A DNA stretch of 64,000 nt, taken from Niabella pedocola. GTDB lineage: Bacteria > Bacteroidota > Bacteroidia > Chitinophagales > Chitinophagaceae. A model generated the notes under the pieces. The model did no database searches. It was not told the DNA's origin and saw only the letters and a program-made list of their open reading frames with translations. Position 1 is the first letter of the stretch. Every line of letters begins with the position of its first letter. Below are positions 17,557 to 26,372 of the stretch, piece by piece. The position numbers were made by a program, and so were the translations under genes. The stretch lies in NCBI RefSeq assembly GCF_021044425.1, contig NZ_JAJNEC010000005.1:744001-808000 (forward strand), written 5' to 3'.

Positions 17557-19569
17557 TTAATCAAACGAAGGCCAGCCCGGTGCCTGGGTCAGGCGTTTAT
17601 TCTTCTTCAGTTCATCCCATTCGATGGGCCAGAAATACATTTTCCTGGAAAACGTGGTTTGCAAAAGCGGCACCCGTATCGGCGTGTAAAAAAGATCAGC
17701 CTGATCCTTGGTCATAAACGTATTAAAGCCGTATATCTGCTCCGCTTCATCCACAGGTGCATCTTTCCAGCGCCTCAGGTCGTAGTAACGCTGGTTTTCA
17801 CCCATCAGCTCCACCTGTCGCTCGCGTTTTATTGCTGTACGTAACGCTTCCTTATTGCTGTATACAGACATCTCGTGGTTGGGCACACCCGCACGAACGC
17901 GTACCTGTCCAATGGCCTTTTTCATTTCATCGATATTCCGGGATATGGCATGGGTGGTGCCGCCATCCCATGAAGGAATATTGTAGGAACCGCCCAGTTC
18001 ATTGAGTGCCTCAGCATACATGAGCAGGATGTCGGCATAGCGGATGGCCAGATCTACTTTAGGAAAGATCTTTCCGCCATTGCCGCTGTTATTGTCTTTG
18101 GGATTTACGAATTTCATGATGCCGATACCGGTAGGCAGCCAGGTATCGCCGTTGATGTATCCATTAAATTCGCCCCGGTAATAAAAAATCTGCTGGTTGG
18201 TAACGGTAGGCAGATTATTCACCGCGCTGGACATGGTCCATAATGCACCGCTGAAGGCTACCGAAGCGTAAAACCGCGGCTCGCGGTTGGCGAACTCCTT
18301 CCATACATTTACCTGCAGGGGTTTAAAATTGTCTACTTCACCGGACTGCACAAACATGTTAGCGCCATATTTGTTCCGTATTTCCTGCCGGTCAAACGGT
18401 CTTCCGTCGTTCATGGAATAGGCATCGCATTGCTTGAGGGTAAGGCCGTGCGAATTGTAGCCGCCGCCCGTCTTGGGCATCTGAAGCCTTGCCAGGGCCA
18501 TCACGCCACCCTCTGAGCTGATCTGGTTATCACCCCTGGTAAAGATCATTTCAGGGTTTTCAGAAGCATACAGTTCTCCGTTGAACAATGACCGGTAGGA
18601 TTCAAAAGGATCGATATCCGCCCAGCCGTCGGGAAAATTCTTTTCGGAATACCCGGCATGGTAGGGCGGAGGAATGGTAGCCGGATAATCCGTGGTGCCC
18701 CTGGTCTTAAATACCGCGGTGTATAATTTATACGTGCCCAGGTCGATCACATCCTTGCAGGCCGCCGCCGCTTTAGCCCATTTTGCTTCCTGGTATTGCT
18801 GGGATATCAATACGTTCCCTTTATCATCCGTAAAGTCGGCCATTTCTGTATTGCCGTTTGCCAGCGGGCTTGCGGCAAAGAGCAGCGCTTTGGCGCGGGT
18901 AGCCAGTGCCGCACCGCGGGTGGGACGGGCAATATTGCGGTTGTCCCGTTTTAACGGCAGATCTTTTGCAGCCAATGCCATTTCATCTGCGATGTAACCG
19001 GCCACTTCATCGTAGGTATTACGGGGGTATGACAGGTTATCATAGCTGTCGTCATAGTTTACACCTTTATCGGGCATAATGGGCACCGGACCGTACTTAC
19101 GCAACAACAGCCAGTACAGGTAGGCCCGTACAAACCGGGCCTGTGCTTTATAACCGGCAACCTCTTTCTCGGTAAATGTGCCGCCTTCGGCCATACGGTT
19201 AATCATCACCGATGCCTGGCGGATACCGCCATACGATTGCGACCATGACTGGAGCCAGGTGTGATCGTATTCCCCGAATTTGAATCTCCGGTAGCGATCT
19301 CCATTGCCGCCCCCGGATTCGTTAAAATACATATCATCCGAATAGTTGGTAATGTTGTTACCCGTATTGCCCATTTCGAGGTTGTTATTGAGCAAGGCGT
19401 TATAGGCATTGGCGAGCCACTGCTCGGTATAATCCTTGCTGTTGAAGATGCGCTCCTCGCTCTGGCGGTCATCAAAGTAATGCTCTACGCTAAGGTATTT
19501 GCGGCAGGAACCCAAAGAGGTCATTACACCTGCAAGGAATAAGCCTATTATGATCTGTTTTTTCTTCAT
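17557..19569 (-). CDS. SusD/RagB family nutrient-binding outer membrane lipoprotein
   Basis: A 670-residue lipoprotein (lipobox SLGSC), somewhat longer than most SusD proteins. It shows the family start (CRKYLSVEHYFDD), the TPR-like helices around QWLANAYNALLNN and ARFVRAYLYWLLLRKYGPVP, and the C-terminal RQVELMGENQRYYDLRRWKD motif. SusD forms the hinged lid on the SusC transporter and captures oligosaccharides at the cell surface. It begins 11 bases after SusC and the pair is certainly co-transcribed. The ligand is unknown, but neighbouring GH43 and GH130 enzymes point to a plant or microbial hemicellulose-like or mannose-containing glycan. Confidence 0.96.
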   Translation of the reverse strand: MKKKQIIIGLFLAGVMTSLGSCRKYLSVEHYFDDRQSEERIFNSKDYTEQWLANAYNALLNNNLEMGNTGNNITNYSDDMYFNESGGGNGDRYRRFKFGEYDHTWLQSWSQSYGGIRQASVMINRMAEGGTFTEKEVAGYKAQARFVRAYLYWLLLRKYGPVPIMPDKGVNYDDSYDNLSYPRNTYDEVAGYIADEMALAAKDLPLKRDNRNIARPTRGAALATRAKALLFAASPLANGNTEMADFTDDKGNVLISQQYQEAKWAKAAAACKDVIDLGTYKLYTAVFKTRGTTDYPATIPPPYHAGYSEKNFPDGWADIDPFESYRSLFNGELYASENPEMIFTRGDNQISSEGGVMALARLQMPKTGGGYNSHGLTLKQCDAYSMNDGRPFDRQEIRNKYGANMFVQSGEVDNFKPLQVNVWKEFANREPRFYASVAFSGALWTMSSAVNNLPTVTNQQIFYYRGEFNGYINGDTWLPTGIGIMKFVNPKDNNSGNGGKIFPKVDLAIRYADILLMYAEALNELGGSYNIPSWDGGTTHAISRNIDEMKKAIGQVRVRAGVPNHEMSVYSNKEALRTAIKRERQVELMGENQRYYDLRRWKDAPVDEAEQIYGFNTFMTKDQADLFYTPIRVPLLQTTFSRKMYFWPIEWDELKKNKRLTQAPGWPSFD

Positions 19570-19580
19570 GGCCTTTTATG

Positions 19581-22500
19581 TTATAGGTTTACGGTTAAAC
19601 CAAGTGTGAATGTTTTAGCCAGCGGGTACGCCTGGCCGTTCGTGCTGTTCATTTCAGGATCCCACATTTTAAATTTGGAAAACGTAAACAGGTTGGTGCC
19701 CAGGAAGTAAACACGCATCGTTTTTATACCCATGCGGTTGGTGAACACCTTGGGAAACGTATACCCGGCATCCACTGTTTTTACCCGCATGTACGAGCTT
19801 TCGCGCAGCCAGTAAGAAGATGCACGGTAATTATTGGCGCTGCCACCGTAGCTTAGCCTGGGGTACGTGGCGTTGGGGTCTTCATTCTCACCCAGGATCC
19901 AGCGGTTGGAGTTTACCACATCTGTAAGAATATTGCCCCAGTCGCCCTGGCTGAAGGGGTATACCGTAAAGCCATTGATAAAGAACGATGACTTACCGGC
20001 ACCCTGGAACAGCACACTGGCATCAAAACCTTTCCAGTTGGCCGACAGGCCAAAACCGTACACGAGGTTGGGATACCGGGTGGCCCCAACGGCTACGATG
20101 TCATTGTCGTCGATGGTGCCATCCCCGTTAATATCCTTATACTTAATGTCACCAGGGGCAACTCTGCCAAAATTCTGGGTAGGGCTGTTCCGGATATCAT
20201 CGTAATCTTTAAACAACCCCAGAGCTACCAGTCCCTTGTTCTGGTTGACACGGAATCCTGCACGGGTGGTATAGGGATAGTTGCTGTATTGCTCGTCGGC
20301 TTCCAGTATTTCGTTCCGGCTGTAAGTCATGGTACCACGTGCCGTCAGGGTCAGTTTGTTGATCTGCTGGGAAAACTTCACCTGCCCGTCAAAACCTTTG
20401 GACAAGGTAGCGCCCACGTTGGCACGTGGATCCTGTCCGCGCAGCCCCACGATGTCGGGGATATATTGCCGTTCCATATAAATACCGTCCCGCTGCTCGT
20501 GAAAATAATCCAGGGCGCCGCTGAATTGATCATTAAAAAAGGAGAAATCAAGCCCCAGGTCATGTTTGGTCGAAACCTCCCAGGTAATGGTGTTGGAAGC
20601 AATCCTTGAGTAGGTAAGTCCGGAATAACTGTTATTGCTTTCAAGATCGCCCCAGTTATAGCCTCCGGCCGTTGAGGTAAACTCTGCGAGGTAGGGAAAG
20701 CGGATCGGCTGGTTATCGCTCCCGCCTATATAGTCGTTCCCCACCCTTCCGTAAGAATAACGGATCTTGAACATGTTCATCCATTTCAGGTTTTCCTGTA
20801 TCAATTTTTCTTCAGCTACGTTCCAGGCGCCGGAAACAGCAGGAAAGAGTCCGAACTGATGCCCGGTGGCAAAATTTTCAGAACCATTGTATCCGAAGTT
20901 GATGTCAAAGAAATAACGGGACTGGTACCCATAGGTAAGCCGGCCGGCCAGGCGCTGGTTGCGGCGTTCGATGCCCTGCATGATGTCGGTGCCATAATTG
21001 GATGTATTCACCTTTTTCTCTTGGGTATATTGCACGATTCCTCCCAATGTGTGGCTTTTAAGGGTTTTGGTGTAGTGCAGTTCTCCCTGCAGGGTTTCGG
21101 CCCTGTCGCCCGTTGCATCAGAAGTTTGGGTAAGCAGCTGTTCGGTAATGGTACGCCGCAAACGAAGATCCCCGTTTGATTCCCGTTGCCGCTCGGCGAT
21201 CCAGCCTTCGGGCCATTTCATCCTGCGGATATAGTTTTTGTTATTGTTATCGTAGCCAAACCGACCCACGAACCGGAGGCCGGGCGTTATAAACCTCAGG
21301 TTTTGTTCCAGGGTAACGTTGGTCTGTATCTTGTTCTCCCAGTTTTCGATATACCCCTGCTGGGTAATGAGCACCCAGGGATTTTGTTTTTCGGCGCCCC
21401 CCCTGGAGGCTACCTGGCCGGTGGAATATTTAATCGGGATAGAAATAGGGTTTTGTCCCATCAGCGATGCCCAGATCTCGTTATACGTGCCGCCAGGCAG
21501 GTTTTGCTTGCCCAGTGAACCACTCACGCCCACTCTCACAAGAGTTGTTTGTGTCAGGTTCATATCAACATTGGCGCGATAGTTCCACCGTTTATAATTG
21601 GCATTGGTGTTGTAATTTTTCAGGTTCTCATCGGTTTCATACATACCGCCCTCATTGATATAACTGCCCGATACGAAGTAACGCGCCAGCGCACCACCAC
21701 CATCAAAATTGAGCGAAGTACGCTGTGTAACGGCGCCCGGCTTCAGGAACATATCCATCCAGCTGATATCCGGAAACAGGTCCGGATCCAGCTGGTTCCG
21801 GATCAGGGTAAGGTCCTCCGGCGTATAGAAAGCCTCTTCGTTCCGGGTAACACGGGCCTCGTTCATCAGCCCGGCATAAGTATACCCGTCTACAAACTGG
21901 GGTGTAAACGTCCGGGTATTGTAAGAGGCTTCATATTTACCGTTGATGCTTACTTTATCCATCTTCCCTTTTTTGGTAGTGATCAACACCACCCCGTTTG
22001 CCCCGCGGGAACCGTATATGGCCGTGGTAGAGGCATCTTTAAGCACCGTAAAGGATTCTATGTCTTCGATGTTTATTTCGGTGAGGCTTCTTTCAAAACC
22101 ATCCACCAGCACAAGCGCCGATGTACCTGCACCAAACGTGGAAATACCGCGGATCCAGAACTCCGAGGAGTTGCTGCCCGGCTGCCCGCTCCCCTGCATG
22201 GCCAGTACCCCTGACACATTGCCCGCAAGCGCATTGGTAATGCTGGATGTGGGTGTTTTGAGTGTGGTAAGGTCTACGGTAGTGATGGCACCGGTCACCG
22301 TTGCTTTTTTCTGACGGCCCAATGCCGTTACCACGATTTCGTCCATGGCTTTTTGTTCCGATGCCTTAAGCGTTACATTGATGCGCAGCGCATCTTTTAT
22401 CAGCACCTCCTGCTGTTCATAGCCTACATATGAAAAGACAAGCCACTGGTATTTATTGGCAGTTATGGAGTATCCCCCATTTTCGTTGGTACTGATCCCA

Positions 22501-22664
22501 AGTCCCGGCTGGTCTTTTACAGCCACGGTTACCCCCTGCAGGGGCTCCTTCTGCTCATTCAGTACCGTGCCGGTAATGGTAACGGCGACGCGGGCTGTAT
22601 CCTGTGCAGAGGCGCCGGCAACAACCCCGGCAACCGCAATCAATATAAAAATAATTCGTTTCAT
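19581..22664 (-). CDS. SusC/RagA family TonB-linked outer membrane transporter
   Basis: A 1027-residue outer membrane protein. After a signal peptide (KRIIFILIAVAGVVAGASAQ) comes a carboxypeptidase-regulatory-like domain (VTITGTVLNEQKEPLQGVTV), then a plug with the TonB box region DEIVVTALG and the SusC signature IESFTVLKDASTTAIYGSRG, followed by a long beta-barrel ending LAKTFTLGLTVNL with a terminal aromatic/hydrophobic strand. It imports oligosaccharides delivered by SusD, using energy from TonB. It is preceded by the TIG/NHL lipoprotein gene (105-base gap) and followed by SusD. All hallmark segments are present with no interruption. Confidence 0.97.
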   Translation of the reverse strand: MKRIIFILIAVAGVVAGASAQDTARVAVTITGTVLNEQKEPLQGVTVAVKDQPGLGISTNENGGYSITANKYQWLVFSYVGYEQQEVLIKDALRINVTLKASEQKAMDEIVVTALGRQKKATVTGAITTVDLTTLKTPTSSITNALAGNVSGVLAMQGSGQPGSNSSEFWIRGISTFGAGTSALVLVDGFERSLTEINIEDIESFTVLKDASTTAIYGSRGANGVVLITTKKGKMDKVSINGKYEASYNTRTFTPQFVDGYTYAGLMNEARVTRNEEAFYTPEDLTLIRNQLDPDLFPDISWMDMFLKPGAVTQRTSLNFDGGGALARYFVSGSYINEGGMYETDENLKNYNTNANYKRWNYRANVDMNLTQTTLVRVGVSGSLGKQNLPGGTYNEIWASLMGQNPISIPIKYSTGQVASRGGAEKQNPWVLITQQGYIENWENKIQTNVTLEQNLRFITPGLRFVGRFGYDNNNKNYIRRMKWPEGWIAERQRESNGDLRLRRTITEQLLTQTSDATGDRAETLQGELHYTKTLKSHTLGGIVQYTQEKKVNTSNYGTDIMQGIERRNQRLAGRLTYGYQSRYFFDINFGYNGSENFATGHQFGLFPAVSGAWNVAEEKLIQENLKWMNMFKIRYSYGRVGNDYIGGSDNQPIRFPYLAEFTSTAGGYNWGDLESNNSYSGLTYSRIASNTITWEVSTKHDLGLDFSFFNDQFSGALDYFHEQRDGIYMERQYIPDIVGLRGQDPRANVGATLSKGFDGQVKFSQQINKLTLTARGTMTYSRNEILEADEQYSNYPYTTRAGFRVNQNKGLVALGLFKDYDDIRNSPTQNFGRVAPGDIKYKDINGDGTIDDNDIVAVGATRYPNLVYGFGLSANWKGFDASVLFQGAGKSSFFINGFTVYPFSQGDWGNILTDVVNSNRWILGENEDPNATYPRLSYGGSANNYRASSYWLRESSYMRVKTVDAGYTFPKVFTNRMGIKTMRVYFLGTNLFTFSKFKMWDPEMNSTNGQAYPLAKTFTLGLTVNL

Positions 22665-22769
22665 TAATCTGTATTCAGTAATTGCTTGGCAGCCTTGTTT
22701 TTAAAGCCTGGTCTATGTAGCTCCGCAAAGCAATCGGTTAAAAATAAAGGGATGATAAACGGCGGGGTC

Positions 22770-24155
22770 CTACTCTACGGTTATGGTACGGATGCGTTTG
22801 TTATCTCGCTCCGCGATGTAGAAGATCTTCCGCTGCGCATCGTAATCGATTCCGGTGGGGTCGGCAAAGCGGGCCTCCTTTCTCGGGTCGCCATCGATAT
22901 AACCTTTTACGCTGCCATCGGGTGTGGGGCTGCCTTTGCCGGCAAAAGTACTTACGACACCAGCGGGCGACAATGTGCGGATGCTTTGGTTGTTTTGGTC
23001 GCAGAAATAAAAATCGTATTCATCGGCCTGGCCTGCATACGCCGGATTCTTTACAAATACCCCCTGGTATCCCCGGCCGATCCGCGCGGAAGTGCCGATG
23101 GCATCGACATCGCCACCAGTAGCGCTGCCGGCAAAAAGAATGGGTGGTTCCAGCTCCCGGGTCTCCCAGTTGTAAATGCTCTTGTAGATGCGGGTATAGG
23201 AAACGATATAGGCATAGTTGCCGGAGGGATGAAAAAAGATGAGGGAAGACTGGTTGGTACTGCCCCCTACCCTGAACAGTAATTTGGGAAGCAGCTCACC
23301 GGTTACCGGGTCCGGGATGGCTTTCTTAATACCGATGCCCTGAAGGCCGTTGTAGAACATTTCATTTGTTACCGGATGAGGTGCGGTGGAGAAACAGGCG
23401 GGATCGTAAATATACGGATGTACACGGCGATAGTTTTCCGAGCGCAGGGTATAAGCAACCGCCACCTTGGTCCTGCTTGTAAGGTTTCCGTTATCATCCG
23501 ACAGGAACAAAGTGTCTTTATTGGCGCTGAGTGTGGTCGTCTGCATCTTGGTGAACGCCGCCTGCCCGTTGGTGATAAGGGTTGATACCATTTGGGCATT
23601 CAGGTCTATTCTTCTTACCGCGCGATCGAGCTCTGTTACAAACAATACATTACTTTCCGGCTCATAAGTTACCCAGGCCGGATAGGAGAACCGTGCATTT
23701 TCAAAATCGCCGTCCACGATGGAAGAGTTGCCGAGTTCGTCCACATTTCCCACCAGGGTGCCTACCGTTGTGCTTTTAATGTACGTGAAGGGGTCATTAA
23801 ACGTATGTTCGACAGGCGTACCGGAATCACCGTCTATGACTACTCTTACCTGCCCGGTACTGGTTTGCCCCGGAACCCAGCAGTAGATCTGCTTTCCGTT
23901 GGCGCCTACTACTTTAAGTTCCCTTTCACCTATATAAACATGGACCCTGGAAATATCCGTACCAAAATTATCCCCGTAAATATAGAGCCGTGTCCGTATC
24001 GCACCCTTCTTGGGTGAAAAATCAGAAAACACCGTAGGTTTACCCGGATCATACTTGTCTTCCCGGATTAAATCTTTGTCTTTACAGGCATAAAAAAAAC
24101 TGCCGAAAAACAGGATGAAAACGAAAAAGCAATGCATTCTCTTTTGAAATTTCAT
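22770..24155 (-). CDS. IPT/TIG and NHL-repeat lipoprotein of the polysaccharide locus
   Basis: A 461-residue lipoprotein (hydrophobic start ending FFYAC). Residues about 40-125 form an IPT/TIG immunoglobulin-like domain (FSDFSPKKGAIRTRLYIYG, VHVYIGERELKV, CWVPGQTSTGQVRVVI). The remainder is a propeller of NHL-type repeats (ARFSYPAWVTYEPESNVLFV, IRTLSPAGVVSTFAGKG, FADPTGIDYDAQRKIFYIAE). Proteins of this layout often accompany SusC/SusD and are regarded as surface glycan-binding or scaffold proteins, without catalytic residues. Here it is the first gene of the run, ahead of SusC, and the direct-repeat motif at 24361 lies about 205 bases upstream of its start. Confidence 0.85.
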   Translation of the reverse strand: MKFQKRMHCFFVFILFFGSFFYACKDKDLIREDKYDPGKPTVFSDFSPKKGAIRTRLYIYGDNFGTDISRVHVYIGERELKVVGANGKQIYCWVPGQTSTGQVRVVIDGDSGTPVEHTFNDPFTYIKSTTVGTLVGNVDELGNSSIVDGDFENARFSYPAWVTYEPESNVLFVTELDRAVRRIDLNAQMVSTLITNGQAAFTKMQTTTLSANKDTLFLSDDNGNLTSRTKVAVAYTLRSENYRRVHPYIYDPACFSTAPHPVTNEMFYNGLQGIGIKKAIPDPVTGELLPKLLFRVGGSTNQSSLIFFHPSGNYAYIVSYTRIYKSIYNWETRELEPPILFAGSATGGDVDAIGTSARIGRGYQGVFVKNPAYAGQADEYDFYFCDQNNQSIRTLSPAGVVSTFAGKGSPTPDGSVKGYIDGDPRKEARFADPTGIDYDAQRKIFYIAERDNKRIRTITVE

Positions 24156-24360
24156 AATGGCGTTGTCTTGTATTTACAAATTATTAGATGGCTGCCGTTC
24201 TCTGCATCCACTATACAATAGTTCTGAATCGTTTTTTCTATTTTAATAAGCGGTTCCGCTTCTGGCAAGGGATCAAACTTAAATCTCAATCAACCGTTGA
24301 ATCGAAAAGCAGGCGATCCGTTAGCTTATCCCAACAAAGGAAATCAATACACCCGAAATA

Positions 24361-24383
24361 TTTTGTTCATTATTTTGTCGAAT
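24361..24383 (+). promoter_or_regulatory. Candidate operator of the polysaccharide-locus regulator, copy B
   Basis: TTTTGTTCA at 24361 and TTTTGTCGA at 24373, 12 bases apart, followed by ATCGTTCCAAAA. It matches copy C at 20 of 23 positions by eye and lies in the 280-base gap upstream of the TIG/NHL-SusC-SusD run. Confidence 0.6.
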
Positions 24384-24435
24384 CGTTCCAAAATCGGTAC
24401 CGCATATTTATACGATGCAGTTCATAAAATGCAGG

Positions 24436-25926
24436 CTATTGATGCTTTAAAACAAAATTTTTAAAGTAGCCAACTTCCCCGGCATTGCCCTTTGAAACCA
24501 ATCCTGCACGTACGGCCCGGTCCCAGGGCGGCAGGTAGGAAATATCTGCCGGCTGCTTATTCAATATGTGAAACTGCTTACCATCCATACTGTACATGAA
24601 CGTAGCCTGCGTATTGTTTACGACCTTTACTTTCAGCACCAAACGCGTTGGCATCCGGATGGTCTTTTCAGCAATCACCTCCGTTTTGTCCTGCTTCAAT
24701 TGCAGCAGCTGAAGCTTGTTTTTATAAACAGCGGCGGCAACCATATTTTTATCGTCTCCGATCAGGGCAAGTCCGGCTTTTGAAGAAGAACTATTCAGCA
24801 GGGTCACCTGAGATTCATAATTGGCGGCCAAAACAGATTGCCCTATATAGGCTCCGCAGGCATCCGGAAGAGCATTTAGCTTTAATGTATTGCCCGCAAC
24901 GGCATAAGTGACGTTCCGGAATATGCTCCAGTGCCAGCCATCGGCCAACGCAGGAGTTGAGAAACCATCGTTTACAGTGGCCGGTTTTACAGTGTTTGCT
25001 TCATTGGGGTTATCCAGAAAACGCAACCATCCATCCCCGGTAAATGCAAACTCGTTTAATAAACCCTGCCGCCCGGCATATACTCCGCCTTCTGTGCTGT
25101 ACCCATGGTACAGAAAATAAAACCGGCCGTCTTTTTCAACAGGCGTTCCATGCCCCGGACATTTCCATTGAGCATTATCCATAAGTACCGGGTTCCCTGG
25201 ATATTTTTCCCAGGGGCCAAGCAGGCTTTTTGACCGGGCAACGCCGGTACCGTAATTACAGGTTCTTCCGCAACAGGCGGCGCCTGCATAGAATGCATAA
25301 TAATAATCATGGTGCCGGATTACAGACACGCCTTCTACCAACCCCCGTTCCCACGGCATGTCAGCCCGGAAAAGCTCTTTCTTCTCTCCGGCCAGCGCCG
25401 TCCGGTCCTCTTTCATTTCGGCCGCCCAGATGGGCGTAGGCTTTCCCGCGCTATTGCCATCTTCTTTCCATAAAATAAACAGTTTACCATTTTCATCCCG
25501 TGCCGGAAACGCATCAATGGATCCGTCTTCCTGGCACATCAACGGACCAAGATCCCGGTAGGGTCCTTCGGGTCGTTCTGCAACCGCGGCGGCAATACAC
25601 ATGCTCCCCTCTTTTTTGCGTGCGGAATAATAAACATACACCTTCCCGTTATCATAGGTAATTTCCGGGGCCCACATATAATAGCCGGCCCAATCGGGCA
25701 TTTTGGTAAATACATGCCCGGCAGCCTTCCAGTTGACCAGGTCCCTGGAACGGTATAACGTAAATGCAGGAAACCAGTTTGAAGTGGTGCCGGCGGCCCA
25801 ATATTCATCGCCGATTTTGACCACCGAGGGATCCGGATGATCACCCGGCAACACGAGTTGCTGTGCCTTTGAATAAAATATAAGTATAACTAAAAGAACC
25901 AATAATGGCAAACGCTTGGCAAACAT
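24436..25926 (-). CDS. GH43 family glycosidase with C-terminal beta-sandwich domain
   Basis: A 496-residue exported enzyme (signal FAKRLPLLVLLVILIFYSKA). Residues about 20-310 are a GH43 propeller with the base Asp in PGDHPDPSVV, the middle Asp in GSIDAFPARD and the acid Glu in LVEGVSVIRH. Residues about 320-496 resemble the concanavalin-like C-terminal module of GH43 beta-xylosidases (NDGFSTPALADGWHWSIFR, then AGLALIGDDKNMVAAAVY). A cysteine cluster AACCGRTCNYG near residue 225 is unusual. The gene is separated from the TIG-SusCD run by 280 bases and has its own copy of the direct-repeat motif upstream, so it is probably a co-regulated separate transcript acting on the same glycan. Confidence 0.9.
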   Translation of the reverse strand: MFAKRLPLLVLLVILIFYSKAQQLVLPGDHPDPSVVKIGDEYWAAGTTSNWFPAFTLYRSRDLVNWKAAGHVFTKMPDWAGYYMWAPEITYDNGKVYVYYSARKKEGSMCIAAAVAERPEGPYRDLGPLMCQEDGSIDAFPARDENGKLFILWKEDGNSAGKPTPIWAAEMKEDRTALAGEKKELFRADMPWERGLVEGVSVIRHHDYYYAFYAGAACCGRTCNYGTGVARSKSLLGPWEKYPGNPVLMDNAQWKCPGHGTPVEKDGRFYFLYHGYSTEGGVYAGRQGLLNEFAFTGDGWLRFLDNPNEANTVKPATVNDGFSTPALADGWHWSIFRNVTYAVAGNTLKLNALPDACGAYIGQSVLAANYESQVTLLNSSSSKAGLALIGDDKNMVAAAVYKNKLQLLQLKQDKTEVIAEKTIRMPTRLVLKVKVVNNTQATFMYSMDGKQFHILNKQPADISYLPPWDRAVRAGLVSKGNAGEVGYFKNFVLKHQ

Positions 25927-26010
25927 CGATACAACTAAATTGAATTATTTTCTAAATGAATTACGCTACGATCAAACCGATCTGCGAAGAAAATAAATAC
26001 CTGTTGAATA

Positions 26011-26033
26011 TTTTGTTCAATCCTTTGTCGATT
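26011..26033 (+). promoter_or_regulatory. Candidate operator of the polysaccharide-locus regulator, copy C
   Basis: TTTTGTTCA at 26011 and CTTTGTCGA at 26023, 12 bases apart, followed by TTCATTCCAAA. It lies about 85 bases upstream of the second GH43 gene and shares its flanks (ATA before, TTCCAAA after) with copy B. Confidence 0.6.
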
Positions 26034-26132
26034 CATTCCAAATGCGCCAAAAATGAATGCCGTTTGTATTGGGCATTTAAAAGAGAGAGATGCTGCAACA
26101 ATCCCGGGCTACTGGCATGATTAATAAATATC

Positions 26133-26288
26133 ATTTTGTCGTCCTGAACTTGTTTCAGGAGCCGATAGGATTATAACAAATGCTGAGAGATGTCCGGCAT
26201 GACTAAACGTTTACTTTGTCGTCCTGTCCCGATCAATCGGGACAGCATGACCAAAAGCGCAATTTGTCGTCCTGAACTTATTTCAGGA
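26133..26288. repeat. Three palindromic intergenic repeat units
   Basis: Three units each begin with TTTGTCGTCCTG and continue into a hairpin: TCCTGAA..TTCAGGA at 26143-26160, CTGTCCCGAT..TCGGGACAG at 26224-26245, and TCCTGAA..TTCAGGA at 26270-26288. They fill the gap between the second GH43 gene and the glycosylase gene. The form is that of REP-like elements; the middle copy has a different stem with the same lead sequence. Confidence 0.75.
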
Positions 26289-26372
26289 ACTAAAAGCGTT
26301 TGCAGACAAAACAGCAGCCGGCGGTTGGTTACAGTATTTTTCATTCATTCGGTCAATCTTTAGTAGTAATTT

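Noticed and set aside
21549..22214. Plus-strand frame of 221 codons within susC
   Set aside because: It is antisense to the SusC plug domain and has no family features.
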